A stretch of 64,000 nt of DNA from Alentia gelatinosa (lineage: Eukaryota; Annelida; Polychaeta; Phyllodocida; Polynoidae). Location of the stretch: contig OX465589.1 of assembly GCA_950022655.1 (NCBI GenBank), positions 31,101,970-31,165,969 on the forward strand. Direction: 5' to 3'. The notes beneath the pieces were generated by a model that worked only from the letters and a program-made list of their open reading frames with translations, was not told where the DNA came from and ran no database searches. Position numbers and translations under genes: made by a program. Of the stretch, positions 11,330 through 23,083 are shown piece by piece (within the stretch, counting starts at the first letter, position 1; the number at the start of each line of letters is the position of its first letter).

Positions 11330-14300
11330 TGAGGGTGGTGGGGTTGGTTATAGGGGGGGTTGTAGTATGGGGGTAAGGGTGATGGGGATGGTTATAGTGG
11401 GAGGGTGTAGTATGGGGGTGAGGGTGATGGGGGTGGTTATAGTGGTAGGGTGTAGTATTAGGGTGAGGGTGATGGGGATGGTTATAGTGGGAGGGTGTAG
11501 TATTAGGGTGAAGGTGATGGGGTTGGTTATAGGGGGAGTCGTAGTATGGGGGTGAGGGTGGTGGGGTTGGTTATAGTGGGAGGGTGTAGTATGGGGGTGA
11601 GGGTGGTGGGAGTGGTTATAGTGGGAGGGTGTAGTATTAGGGTGAGGGTGGTTGGGGTGGTTATAGTGGGAGGGTGTAGTATGGGGGTGAGGGTGGTGGG
11701 GTTGGCTCTAGTGGGAGGGTGTAGTATTAGGGTGAGGGTGGTTGGGGTGGTTATAGTGGGAGGGTGTGTTATGGGGGTGAGGGTGATGGGGGTAGTTATA
11801 GTGGGAGGGTGTAGTATCGGGGTGTCGGTGTTGGGGATGGTTATAGTGGGAGGGTGTAGTATCGGGGTGAGGGTGATGGGGGTGGTTATAGTGGGAGGGT
11901 GTAGTATGGGTGTGAGGGTGGTGGGGTTGGCTCTAGTGGGAGGGTGTAGTATGGGGGTGAGGGTGGTGGGGGTGGTTATAGTGGGAGGGTGTAGTATGGG
12001 GGTGAGGGTGGTGGGGTTGGTTAGAGTGGGAGGGTGTGTTATGGGGGTGAGGGTGGTGGGGTTGGTTATAGTGGGAGGGTGTAGTAAGGGGGTGAGGGTG
12101 ATGGGAGTGGTTATAGTGGGAGGGTGTAGTATGGGTGTGAGGGTGGTGGGGTTGGCTCTAGTGGGAGGGTGTAGTTTGGGGGTGAGGGTGGTGGGGTTGG
12201 TTATAGTGGGAGGGTGTAGTATGGGGGTGAGATTGGTGGGGGTGGTTATAGTGGGAGGGTGTAGTATTAGGGTGAGGGTGGTTGGGGTGGTTATAGTGGG
12301 AGGGTGTGTTATGGGGGTGAGGGTGATGGGGGTAGTTATAGTGGGAGGGTGTAGTATCGGGGTGTCGGTGTTGGGGATGGTTATAGTGGGAGGGTGTAGT
12401 ATCAGGGTGAGGGTGATGGGGGTGGTTATAGCGGGAGGGTGTAGTATGGGTGTGAGGCTGATGGGGGTGGTTATAGTGGGAGGGTGTGGTATGGGTGTGA
12501 GGGTGGTGGGGGTGGTGGGGGTGGTTATAGTGGGAGGGTGTAGTATGGGTGTGAGGGTGATGGGGGTGGTTATAGTGGGAGGGTGTAGTATGGGTGTGAG
12601 GGTGATGGGGGTGGTTATAGTGGGAGGGTGTAGTATGGGTGTGAGGGTGGTGGGGTTGGTTATAGGGGGGGGGGGGGTTGTAGTATGGGGGTGAGGGTGA
12701 TGGGGGTGGTTAGAGTGGGAGGGTGTGTTATGGGGGTGAGGGTGGTGGGGTTGGTTATAGTGGGAGGGTGTAGTAAGGGGGTGAGGGTGATGGGAGTGGT
12801 TATAGTGGGAGGGTGTAGTATGGGTGTGAGGGTGGTGGGGTTGGCTCTAGTGGGAGGGTGTAGTATGGGGGTGAGGGTGGTGGGGTTGGTTATAGTGGGA
12901 GGGTGTAGTATGGGGGTGAGGGTGGTGGGGGTGGTTATAGTGGGAGGGTGTAGTATTAGGGTGAGGGTGGTTGCGGTGGTTATAGTGGGAGGGTGTGTTA
13001 TGGGGGTGAGGGTGATGGGGGTAGTTATAGTGGGAGGGTGTAGTATCGGGGTGTCGGTGTTGGGGATGGTTATAGTGGGAGGGTGTAGTATCAGGGTGAG
13101 GGTGATGGGGGTGGTTATAGCGGGAGGGTGTAGTATGGGGGTGAGGCTGATGGGGGTGGTTATAGTGGGAGGGTGTGGTATGGGTGTGAGGGTGGTGGGG
13201 GTGGTTATACTGGGAGGGTGTAGTATGGGGGTGAGGGTGGTTGGGGTGGTTATAGTGGGAGGGTGTGTTATGGGGGTGAGGGTGATGGGGTTAGTTATAG
13301 TGGGAGGGTGTAGTATCGGGGTGTCGGTGTTGGGGATGGTTATAGTGGGAGGGTGTAGTATCAGGGTGAGGGTGATGGGGGTGGTTATAGCGGGAGGGTG
13401 TAGTATGGGGGTGAGGCTGATGGGGGTGGTTATAGTGGGAGGGTGTGGTACGGGTGTGAGGGTGGTGGGGGTGGTTATAGTGGGAGGGTGTAGTATGGGT
13501 GTGAGGGTGATGGGGGTGGTTATAGTGGGAGGGTGTAGTATGGGTGTAAGGGTGATGGGGGTGGTTATAGTGGGAGGGTGTAGTATGGGTGTGAGGGTGG
13601 TGGGGTTGGTTATAGGGGGGGGTTGTAGTATGGGGGTGAGGGTGATGGGGGTGGTTATAGCGGGAGGGTGTAGTATGGGGGTGAGGGTGATGGGGGTAGT
13701 TATAGTGGGAGGGTGTAGTATCGGGGTGTCGGTGTTGGGGGTGGTTATAGTGGGAGGGTGTAGTATGGGGGTGAGGGTGATGGGGGTGGTTATAGTGGGA
13801 GGGTGTAGTATGGGTGTGAGGGTGATGGGGGTGGTTATAGTGGGAGGGTGTAGTATGGGTGTGAGGGTGATGGGGGTGGTTATAGTGGGAGGGTGTAGTA
13901 TGGGTGTGAGGGTGGTGGGGTTGGTTATAGGGGGGGGGTTGTAGTATGGGGGTAAGGGTGATGGGGGTGGTTATAGCGGGAGGGTGTAGTATGGGGGTGA
14001 GGGTGATGGGGGTAGTTATAGTGGGAGGGTGTAGTATCGGGGTGTCGGTGTTGGGGGTGGTTATAGTGGGAGGGTGTAGTATGGGGGTGAGGGTGATGGG
14101 GGTGGTTATAGTGGGAGGGTGTAGTATGGGTGTGAGGGTGATGGGGGTGGTTATAGTGGGAGGGTGTAGTATGGGTGTGAGGGTGGTGGGGTTGGTTATA
14201 GGGGGGGGGGTTGTAGTATGGGGGTGAGGGTGATGGGGGTGGTTATAGCGGGAGGGTGTAGTATGGGGGTGAGGGTGATGGGGGTAGTTATAGTGGGAGG

Positions 14301-15190
14301 GTGTAGTATCGGGGTGTCGGTGTTGGGGATGGTTATAGTGGGAGGGTGTAGTATGGGGGTGAGGGTGATGGGGGTGGTTATAGTGGGAGGGTGTAGTATG
14401 GGTGTGAGGGTGATGGGGGTGGTTATAGTGGGAGGGTGTAGTATGGGTGTGAGGGTGGTGGGGTTGGTTATAGGGGGGGGGGTTGTAGTATGGGGGTGAG
14501 GGTGATGGGGGTGGTTATAGCGGGAGGGTGTAGTATGGGTGTGAGGGTGATGGGGGTGGTTGTAGTGGGAGGGTGTAGTATGGGTGTGAGGGTGGTGGGG
14601 TTGGTTATAGGGGGGGGGGGGGTTGTAGTATGGGGGTGAGGGTGATGGGGGTGGTTATAGCGGGAGGGTGTAGTATGGGGGTGAGGGTGATGGGGGTAGT
14701 TATAGTGGGAGGGTGTAGTATCGGGGTGTCGGTGTTGGGGATGGTTATAGTGGGAGGGTGTAGTATGGGGGTGAGGGTGATGGGGGTGGTTATAGTGGGA
14801 GGGTGTAGTATGGGTGTGAGGGTGATGGGGGTGGTTATAGTGGGAGGGTGTAGTATGGGTGTGAGGGTGGTGGGGTTGGTTATAGGGGGGGGGTTGTAGT
14901 ATGGGGGTGAGGGTGATGGGGGTGGTTATAGCGGGAGGGTGTAGTATGGGTGTGAGGGTGATGGGGGTGGTTGTAGTGGGAGGGTGTAGTATGGGTGTGA
15001 GGGTGGTGGGGTTGGTTATAGCGGGAGGGTGTAGTATGGGGGTGAGGGTGGTGGGGGTGGTTATAGCGGGAGGGTGTAGTATGGGGGTGAGGGTGGTGGG
15101 GGTGGTTATAGCGGGAGGGTGTAGTATGGGGGTGAGGGTGATGGGGATGGTTATAGTGGGAGGGTGTAGTATGGGGATGGTAATGGTGGC
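11330..15190 (+). repeat. 45-bp G-rich minisatellite with higher-order structure
   Basis: About 85 tandem copies of a 45-bp unit built on GTAGTATGGGGGTGAGGGTG, ATGGGGGTGG, TTATAGTGGG and AGGGT. The unit is a multiple of three, so the plus strand reads an endless 15-residue motif (MGVRVMGVVIVGGCS variants) in frames of up to 419 codons, and the minus strand is also open in places. Breaks in the frames fall at G homopolymers (TATAGGGGGGGGTTG). Blocks of about 270 bp (six units plus a G-run) recur from 13632 to about 14900. Substitutions change amino acids freely and no signal or domain is seen, so this is a satellite, not a gene. G-runs give strong G-quadruplex potential. Confidence 0.92.
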
Positions 15191-15924
15191 TGGGGGACGT
15201 ATGTAGGTGAGGGTGAGGGTAGTTGGGGTGGTTATGATGGGAGGGTCGAGGGAGAGGGAGGAAAGTGGGGACAATCTGGGGATGAGGGTGGTGGTAGTTA
15301 TGGTCGGGGGAGACGGAGGGCTGTGGTGGGATTATTACCAATCGACTCGCCTATTCTCCCGGCATCCCTCGGGTGCGGACGTCACTTGATCTGCCTTTCC
15401 TCCAAGAGTGCATCATTAGTTTTTTTTGCTCTACTTCGCAGGGCTGAGAAAACAAGAGATACGGCGGAGAGCGCGGGGGTTTGGGGAGATGGTGCTGTGG
15501 ATTGTGTGAGAAAGGGACAGTGATGGGAAAGTTGGGAGGAGTGAGGGCAGTGTGTTGTCAGGGTGAGGGCAGAGTGTGGACGTTGTGTGGGGCAGGATGA
15601 GGGCACTGTGTGGGTAGGCTATACGGCAGAGTAAGGGGAGTGAGTGAATAAGGCGAGCACAGGATGAGCGCAGGGTGTGGGTAGGGCACAGTTTGGGCAT
15701 ATTGTGGGTATGGTGTTTACAGGGAATGGACAGGCTGATGGAGGAATGAGGGGTTAGGGTAGGGTAGGGTTAGGGCCGAGTGAATACAGGGGAAGGGTAT
15801 GGTGAGGGTAGAGTCATAGCATGGGCAGGCTGAGGGCAGGCGGAGGGCAGTGTGAGGGCAGGCTGAGGGCAGTGTGAGGGCAGAGTGAGGGCGAAACGAG
15901 GGGAAGGGTAAGGGCAAGGTGAAG
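15191..15924 (+). other. G-rich junction between the two minisatellites
   Basis: Degenerate GAGGGCAG/GGTGAGGG sequence with a short unique island at 15340-15480 (oligo-T, TTCGCAGGGCTGAG). A small telomere-like run, GGGTTAGGGTAGGGTAGGGT, lies near 15751-15775. No gene seen. Confidence 0.5.
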
Positions 15925-17290
15925 GTAGGGTGAGTGAAGGGTGTAGGCCAGGTTGTGTGCAGGGTGAGGGCAGGGTGAGGAGTGAGGGCAGGGTGAGTGA
16001 AGGATGTAGGCCAGGTTGTGTGCAGGGTGAGGGCAGGGTGAGGAGTGAGGGCAGGGTGAGTGAAGGGTGTAGGCCAGGTTGTGTGCAGGATGAGGGCAGG
16101 GTGAGGAGTGAGGGCAGGTTGAGGGTAGGGTGTAGGCCAGGTTGTGTGCAGGGTGAGAGCAGGGTGAGGAGTGAGGGCAGGGTGAGAGTACGGTGTAGGC
16201 CAGGTTGTGTGCAGGGTGAGGGCAGGGTGAGGAGTGAGGGCAGGTTGAGAGAAGGGTGTAGGCCAGGTTGTGTGCAGGGTGAGGGCAGGGTGAGGAGTGA
16301 GGGCAGGTTGAGGGTAGGGTGTAGGCCAGGTTGTGTGCAGGGTGAGGGCAGGGTGAGGAGTGAGGGCAGGGTGAGAGTACGGTGTAGGCCAGGTTGTGTG
16401 CAGGGTGAGGGCAGGGTGAGGAGTGAGGGCAGGTTGTGAGAAGGGTGTAGGCCAGGTTGTGTGCAGGGTGAGGGCAGGGTGAGGAGTGAGGGCAGGTTGA
16501 GAGAAGGGTGTAGGCCAGGTTGTGTGCAGGATGAGGGCAGGGTGAGGAGTGAGGGCAGGTTGAGGGTAGGGTGTAGGCCAGGTTGTGTGCAGGGTGAGGG
16601 CAGGGTGAGGAGTGAGGGCAGGGTGAGAGTACGGTGTAGGCCAGGTTGTGTGCAGGGTGAGGGCAGGGTGAGGAGTGAGGGCAGGTTGAGAGAAGGGTGT
16701 AGGCCAGGTTGTGTGCAGGGTGAGGGCAGGGTGAGGAGTGAGGGCAGGGTGAGTGAAGGATGTAGGCCAGGTTGTGTGCAGGGTGAGAGCAGGGTGAAGA
16801 GTGAGGGCAGGGTGAGTGAAGGGTGTAGGCCAGGTTGTGTGCAGGGTGAGGGCAGGGTGAGGAGTGAGGGCAGGTTGAGGGTAGGGTGTAGGCCAGGTTG
16901 TGTGCAGGATGAGGGCAGGGTGAGGAGTGAGGGCAGGTTGAGGGTAGGGTGTAGGCCAGATTGTGTGCAGGGTGAGGGCAGGGTGAGGAGTGAGGGCAGG
17001 TTGAGGGTAGGGTGTAGGCCAGGTTGTGTGCAGGGTGAGGGCAGGGTGAGGAGTGAGGGCAGGTTGAGGGTAGGGTGTAGGCCAGGTTGTGTGCAGGGTG
17101 AGAGCAGGATGAAGAGTGAGGGCAGGTTGAGGGTAGGGTGTAGGCCAGGTTGTGTGCAGGGTGAGGGCAGAGTGAGGAGTGAGGGCAGGTTGAGGGTAGG
17201 GTGTAGGCCAGATTGTGTGCAGGGTGAGGGCAGGGTGAGGAGTGAGGGCAGGTTGAGAGTACGGTGTAGGTCAGGGTATGGATCAGGGTG
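15925..17290 (+). repeat. 63-bp G-rich minisatellite
   Basis: About 21 tandem copies of a 63-bp unit (AGGGTGTAGGCCAGGTTGTG, TGCAGGGTGAGGGCAGGG, TGAGGAGTGAGGGCAGGTTG and so on). Both strands stay open: plus reads 21-residue units around EGCRPGCVQGEGRVRSEGR, minus reads PSLLTLPSPCTQPGLHP for up to 520 codons. Variants are short alternations (GGTTGAGGGTA / GGTTGAGAGAA / GGGTGAGTGAA) shuffled between units, as in unequal exchange. Not considered coding. Degenerate copies trail to about 17400. Confidence 0.9.
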
Positions 17291-17399
17291 AGTGATTGGT
17301 GTATGCAGGGTGAGGGCAGGGGATGAGGGCAAAGTGTGGAGCAGGGTATGGCCAGAGTGAGGTTAGGATGTGGAGCAGAGTAAGGACAGAGCTCTCAGT

Positions 17400-18260
17400 A
17401 GCAGATTCAGCCTGTTGTTGCTCCATAGAATGATCCCGAAAGCGTACCCTGTATCTTGCTTCTGAGCAGCTTTTGGTCATCGTCTAGAGACCTCAAGGCA
17501 TTGCTCTGAAGGTAGACAGGTTGATCCAGCATTGGTCAAACATGCAGTGTTCATGGTCAAGGAATGTTGATAAGAGCGTGAGGGCATATTTCTAAAAACC
17601 GATCTAGTGAATCTTCCCCAGGCATATAGTAATGAAATTAATTCCGCGGTTACAGCATCTAGCACAGTGACGTCTTTGTTGATAAATCGCCAAACTCCAT
17701 TCTCAGTGAGTGATTATCTTTTGGTTATTGGGGAGTTAAGTTTTCTCATGATTTTCCTGAGGCAGGAATTTGGTAAAGACTGATGTATTTCCATTTTATT
17801 GTAGACGAGGGTAATACAAAAAACGAGAGAAAGTTCACTTCTAACCCACCATGTCTCGGTTATCACGTCGTCCATGCATCCTGTACCGACTACGTGCCTC
17901 ATGTGGATACTCTTGTCTGTGAATATAAACTCCCATACAACACATTTACATGACCATGCTTTTGAGCGTGGGCCACACACTCATGCACTACCCCGGTTAA
18001 GGAGAGCAGCTGACCAGGACCAATCACCAGAAACAGACATCCGCTTTTGCTATATTTGAACTCGACAAAAGCAGCTGTAAACGTGGCTATAGCTGCCCTC
18101 GCCTAGCTACGTCCACCTACCCCGAGCCAAGTACTATAGAACTCCATATGAAGTAGACTTCCCTGAGAAAAGAAAAACGAAGAATCTCCTATAAATCGCC
18201 CTGCTTACAGCAAAGACTACGGAATATAAAGATGATCGAGCGATAGATACCCAAGCAAGT
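17400..18260. other. Unassigned intergenic sequence
   Basis: Return to average base composition after the minisatellites. Only short frames, none recognisable. Confidence 0.4.
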
Positions 18261-18420
18261 ACACGTAGTACTAAAAGTACCAAAACCTAATTGTTACCTG
18301 TTCTCCAGATGTGTAGCGTACCAAACTGTTGTATTATGGAATAACCTTCCATCGAGCGCTCGTACCAATGAAACTCCTACATCCTTCTTATTTATCAAGA
18401 TAAACATAAGAATGCATTAG
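18261..18420 (+). pseudogene. Non-LTR retrotransposon ORF2, C-terminal remnant
   Basis: Bases 18310-18420 read VAYQTVVLWNNLPSSARTNE followed by a Phe/Lys-rich end and TAG, matching the conserved 3' end of CR1/Jockey/RTE-type ORF2 (TR... rt..y..s....WN.LP..ir....l..FK). A preceding TRSTKSTKT segment lies in the same orientation but is separated by a stop. A short decayed 3' fragment of a polyprotein that copies itself into chromosomes. Confidence 0.6.
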
Positions 18421-18463
18421 AAATATTAATAAAAAAAAGCCAGCATAAAAGTGTAGAATTTTA

Positions 18464-18754
18464 GTGACAGATATGGAAATGCTACACTCAGTAAAAACCA
18501 ATAATCACCCTCGTCACATTGTGAGAAAAAGTAGAATACCGACTACCTTTAATAATGAATGGGCAGTAAGCCTTCTGATCCGGTTGAATGACTATTCCCC
18601 GACCAGTCTGACAGAACTACATTTACTAGCAATGATTTATTTTAGTGGTAAGTCTATCAGCAAGAATGAGCTGTGTTATTATGCACAACTGGCCCAAAGG
18701 AAGAAAGGCCTAGAGCCTAAAAGGAAACAGTATAAATTGACGAATCAAAAATAA
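18464..18754 (+). CDS. Small ORF of unknown function (96 aa)
   Basis: ATG at 18464 to TAA at 18752-18754. The product is basic and has a Leu-rich stretch (SLTELHLLAMIYFSGKSIS) followed by a Lys/Arg/Gln-rich tail. It is not recognised. Composition looks more coding-like than the neighbouring random frames, but there is no signal peptide, motif or splice evidence. It sits 44 bases after a decayed non-LTR 3' end, so it may be part of unrelated inserted DNA. Low confidence that it is expressed. Confidence 0.2.
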   Translation: MTDMEMLHSVKTNNHPRHIVRKSRIPTTFNNEWAVSLLIRLNDYSPTSLTELHLLAMIYFSGKSISKNELCYYAQLAQRKKGLEPKRKQYKLTNQK

Positions 18755-19150
18755 AAGGGGAAAAAAGAGAATGGTGGTATACCTCCAGTCAGACTAGTTT
18801 ATGAGTTTAATGAAACTGGCTTCAGACATTGCTTGATTTTAAGTCTTTGATTCCTGGACCTGTCTGAGGAAGGGTACTATTGTAAAACTGGATGAGTTTT
18901 AATCTTGGCGAACGTATGCCACGAACGGAGTTGCACAGTGATTTCAGGAGGAAAGGTCTTGGGAAATTTATAGCTAAAACTCATGGAATAGTATGCAGCG
19001 GCCAAGACTAAAACGAATTAGGTTTCAATTGTATTCTACCAGTCTTGACGATAATTGTAAAAATAATTACTGAGAACATTTTGGCATGCCTGCATTTCCT
19101 CTTTTTTTTGTCTATTTGTTGATTGACCCTGTCCCATATATAAAACAGAC

Positions 19151-19589
19151 AGTAGTATACATAGCTGTATAGACCACAGAATCAATTGTTTAAAATCAGT
19201 CATGCGTGGTGCTCCGCAGATTGTTCTTTCGTTTGTTTATTGCCCAATCTATTGTCTTTTGGTCGAGGTTGTTTGTATTATGAGCATACCGTGCCGGGAA
19301 GTCTGCGCCGGGTCACCTTAAGGGATTATCTCGGGTATTGTTCGCGTTCAGCGGAGCGTGGTGCTCCGCAGGGGCAAACATTGTGCTCCGCAGGGGTAAA
19401 CACGGCCGAGCACACATTTCGGGGCGGCTCGAGCTGCGGGGTAAACACGTCTCGGAGGGGTGCGGTGTTTGCCGTCCGTAATTAGTTTAACTAGAAAGCC
19501 TCTGTGTATGTATGTATGTATGTATGTATGATCAACAAGGTGTTTAACTTATGCGCGCCCCTCCTGTAGGTGAAGTACGGAACTAGATT
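19151..19589 (+). repeat. Left terminal inverted repeat (439 bp)
   Basis: Matches the reverse complement of 38383-38821 with 2 mismatches (near 19551 and 19557). It contains GC-rich repeats of GCTCCGCAG, a (TATG)n run at about 19507-19530, and a 99-codon frame starting at 19186 that also exists at the other end only because the ends are copies. Outer terminus AGTAGTATACATAGCTG. Confidence 0.93.
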
Positions 19590-19974
19590 GATAACACTAA
19601 GTCTATGGAATATAAGTATTATATATATATGTATATATGTATATGTACATATGTATATGTATATATGTATATATGTATATGTATATAGTATATATGTATA
19701 TATATATGTATATATGGTGCATATTTATATATGTATGTATGTATATAACATGTATTAGACATAATTAGAGTATAAGTATGTATATGACACGTATTAGATA
19801 TAATTAGAGTAATATATACTGATATTGATATAGATAATGTATAAGATATAAGATAAACATTATATGTGTATTACATATATATATAAATAATATAATAATA
19901 AAACCTAACAGAACAGTTAAGTTAATAGTTAAGTATTAATACTTTATTACTATATATATAATATATATCCCTCC

Positions 19975-20110
19975 GTAATTAGTTTAACTAGAAAGCCTCT
20001 GTGTATGTATGTATGATTAACATGGTGTTTAACTTGTGCGCCCCTCTCCTGTAGGTGAGGTATGGAACTAAATTGATAACACTAAGTCTATGGAATATAA
20101 GTATATCAGG
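19975..20110 (+). repeat. Direct subterminal copy of the inner TIR edge
   Basis: Repeats 19475-19620 in direct orientation with moderate divergence: CCGTAATTAGTTTAACTAGA, the (TATG)n run, CTCCTGTAGGTGA, then AACACTAAGTCTATGGAAT just inside the TIR. The copies are separated by TATA/TATG microsatellite DNA. This suggests the left end was extended by an internal duplication. Confidence 0.75.
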
Positions 20111-20559
20111 ATAAATGCGAAGAGGAGACTGAGTCTCATGACTATCCTTCTGTGTATGGGAGGTGACTGGTGCGCAGTACCTGTACCGGCGCACCTGTCC
20201 CATACCGAACCCCACCTGGTGAGGTGTGGAGGTATCAATTTAGGGTAGACCCAAGCGACCTCTGTAATTAATACATCAAATAACCCACATTATTTGTATA
20301 CATATGTATATATGTATATAAATGTATATATGTATATATTATGCATATTTATATATGTATGTATGTATGTATGTATAGAACACATATTAGACATACTTAG
20401 AGTAATATATATTGATATTGATATAGATAATGTATTAAGATATAAGATTAATAGTTATATCTGTATTAGATATATATATATATAAATATAATAATAATAA
20501 TTTATAAAGACCTAACAGAACGCATCTAGTTAAGTATTGATACTTTATTACTATACATG

Positions 20560-21235
20560 TACATACTGAATCACAAGTGTGGTATGGTATGGTATGGTAC
20601 AGAATGACAACATTATAAATATGATAATATAATATATAATGTCATATGATATGGTATAGTATGGCATGATCAAACTACAAAACTATTCTATTTTTTAGAG
20701 TGTACACATACACATACACACGGTTTGAATGTAAGGATTTATTTACAACCTCTAAGTTTAACTATCCTATACTATACTATAGGGTAACATCACAAACTAA
20801 TCAGAAATCATTCCCAGTCTTTTAGACATGCTATGGTAGGTTAAGGTAAAGGTAATAACAATGAACCATTCATATAAATCAATAGTATTCATTTAGCTAA
20901 GCTAAGCTAAGCTAAGTTAAGATAAACCAAGTAAACTATAGTAAATTAAGTTAAATAACTGCACCATGTTCGGTCATCCTCCTGAATACCTATCTGTATG
21001 GTTCTACGAGAACTACTATGTATGAAGCTAAAAAGCTGAGCTAAGCTAAGCTAAGTGTGACACGGGATCATGTCTTAAGAAACTGTTTTACTTAACAAAA
21101 ACTATGGTAAAACTAGTTAATGGTATATACTATATATGAAATATACCATTAGTCAGCACCACCTGTTTGAATACCAGTTTGTATGGTCCAGTGTGGAACT
21201 AAAGCTAAAGCTAAAGCTAAAGCTCAGACAAAGTC
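20560..21235 (+). repeat. Cluster of pentamer and hexamer simple repeats
   Basis: Short runs of GGTAT (20577-20600), AGCTA (20897-20920 and 21035-21055) and AAAGCT (21198-21222) in AT-rich DNA between the left end and the LRR gene. On the minus strand this is 3' of the LRR gene stop codon, and an AATAAA-type signal lies at 20738-20743. No other function seen. Confidence 0.6.
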
Positions 21236-21268
21236 ATAACTGAATCACTATTCACATTGTCCGTTGTA

Positions 21269-23083
21269 TCACTGGTCTGAATCACTATCTTCGTATCCGT
21301 GTTCCATGTGTGATACTTTATCAGGAGGTGTCAAACCTGTGTGTACTCCATCACAGTGTCTTTTGAAACCACTATACTTTACAACACCTTTCACCACTCC
21401 GACGTTATGTGGTTTCTCAACCGTTGTAGATGACTCGCTAGGTATAAGTGGTTGTGTGGGGGGTGATGGTGATGGTGGTGGAATTAGTGAGTCGAGTTCT
21501 ATTAGCTGTGGTGACATCTGTGAAGAGTTAGGTGGGCGTGACGAGGTTGAAGGTCTTGCATAAGGTTTATCATTCTTCCTTTTGTGGGAGCGGGGTACAG
21601 GACCAGGACCAGGACCAGTATCAGGACCGCACAGTTTTGAAGGTATCATTCCTGGCGACGTCTTGCACTCGGTACTGTATCGAGAATATGATATCATAGC
21701 TATTATATCGATATACATTACATAATTAATACACATACAATAATTAATAATAATATAGATAATGATAATGATAATTACTTATCATACATACATTACATAC
21801 ATACATAGTAATACATAGGTGCTATTTAATGTGATATCATAACAATACATATTAATATAATGTATATAGATAATCATCTGATAGTTGTATACAAGAATAC
21901 ATGATATACAGAGATATATTGATGGTTATAGTATGATAATAGTATCATATCAATAGACACTTACAAAGAATCATCTACATGATGTAATAACAATATTAAT
22001 AGTATGATAATTATAATAACCTTACCTCAAATCTATAGGTTCGGTACACCGATCATTTTCCTCTTCATTTCCCGTGGAGGTATCTTTTTCAGGTAACTGT
22101 ACCGTGAGTTCGGTATCTTCTATACGGAAGGACTCACATGGTTCTGCTGGAGGCACTACATGTTTTACACGCATTGTTGAGGTTCCACGGTCATGATCAA
22201 ATCCTGATATATCATCAACATTGTCGGACTCGATATCCAATCCACTGTTGTTTGATGATCCAGGTGTATTGACATTATCCGTAGATGTATTGTCAGAAGC
22301 ACATTTTCCACATACACGGTCACAACATTTAAGTAATATTCCTTTCCGGGCAAGATGAATTAATAAGCTTATGAGAATGACGAATACTACACCTACTCCT
22401 CCGGCACCGGTCGCGCTGACCACGACAACCATCATTCGACCGGATCTGTTAACCACTTTATCAATACCCTTCACGTTAGAATCGCCCTCAACGGTGTTTG
22501 GTTTAACAGTTTTATCCTTATTACCGATAGTGTTATCCCTGACTTTAACTGTATTTTCATGAACCACGACTTCAACACCGCCTAGAACCTTTTCGGTAGA
22601 TGTATTGTCATCCATGAGATCTTCGATGTCCATGTTAGTGTCTAATTGCATATGTGTTTCAAGTTCATCGTTCGACGAAGTTATCCTCTTACATTGGTCA
22701 GTGTCTATCACGCTTCTTGGTAGACTTGAACACGAATCAGCTATGGGATTCCTTCTGAGGTCTATTCTGGTGAATCTATCCGTTGGGAAATCACCTATAG
22801 TCCCGATATTGTTGCCGCGAAGGTCAAGTACAGGATACCCGGTGGATTTTCGGTGATGGACATCGGGCATGCTGTATAATCCAATGTTGGTGCATGAAAT
22901 TACTCCACGTGATGGGTAACAGACACATCTTTTACCAGGTCCGCATTCCAGTAAGGCCTCAATTTGCATGAGCAATATAGCAAAGACGGGTAGTATAAAG
23001 AATGGCCTCATGATGGCTATGAAGATGACTGACTTGATCCTGTCGATGTCCTTAGTATTCTGAGTCAATAAGATTAATGACAT
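21269..23083 (-). CDS. Two-exon gene: short LRR single-pass membrane protein
   Basis: Exon 1 runs 23083 to 22026 and exon 2 from 21674 to the TGA at 21271-21269. The 351-bp intron has donor TTTGAG/GTAAGG and acceptor CGATACAG/TACCGAG; the junction codon is AGT and the frame is kept (about 487 codons from the first ATG, 463 from the preferred ATG at 23011). From the preferred start there is a signal peptide (MRPFFILPVFAILLM), an LRRNT-like Cys cluster (CGPGKRCVCYPSRGVISC), one or two leucine-rich repeats (LDLRGNNIGTIGDFP, IDLRRNP), a short Cys-bearing C-cap, an acidic stalk, a membrane segment (VVVVSATGAGGVGVVFVILI region), a juxtamembrane CCDRVCGKC, and a Ser/Pro-rich tail completed by exon 2 (GPDTGPGPGPVP, PPPSPSPP). 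Likely a cell-surface recognition or adhesion protein. It lies inside the giant transposon, so it looks like captured or resident cargo. An uninterrupted reading of exon 1 would stop at TAA inside the donor. Confidence 0.65.

Noticed and set aside
11546..14899. Long plus-strand proteins (up to 419 aa) made of MGVRVMGVVIVGGCS repeats
   Set aside because: Frames are a by-product of a 45-bp unit with no stop. Breaks occur at G-run length changes, replacements are unconstrained, and there is no domain or signal.
15751..15775. Interstitial telomere (TTAGGG) tract
   Set aside because: Only two TTAGGG words mixed with TAGGG in a G-rich degenerate zone; expected by chance there.
15770..17332. 520-aa Leu/Pro/Ser-rich protein on the minus strand
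   Set aside because: Lies entirely in a 63-bp minisatellite that is also open on the opposite strand.
19186..19485. 99-aa ORF present identically at 19186-19485 (+) and 38487-38786 (-)
   Set aside because: Both copies lie in the terminal inverted repeats; identity reflects the TIR, not protein constraint. It includes simple-sequence and repeated GCTCCGCAG parts.
22022..23083. Intronless 353-aa LRR protein ending at TAA 22022-22024
   Set aside because: The stop lies inside a consensus splice donor (GAG/GTAAGG), and a matching acceptor gives an in-frame Pro-rich continuation, so the spliced model is preferred.
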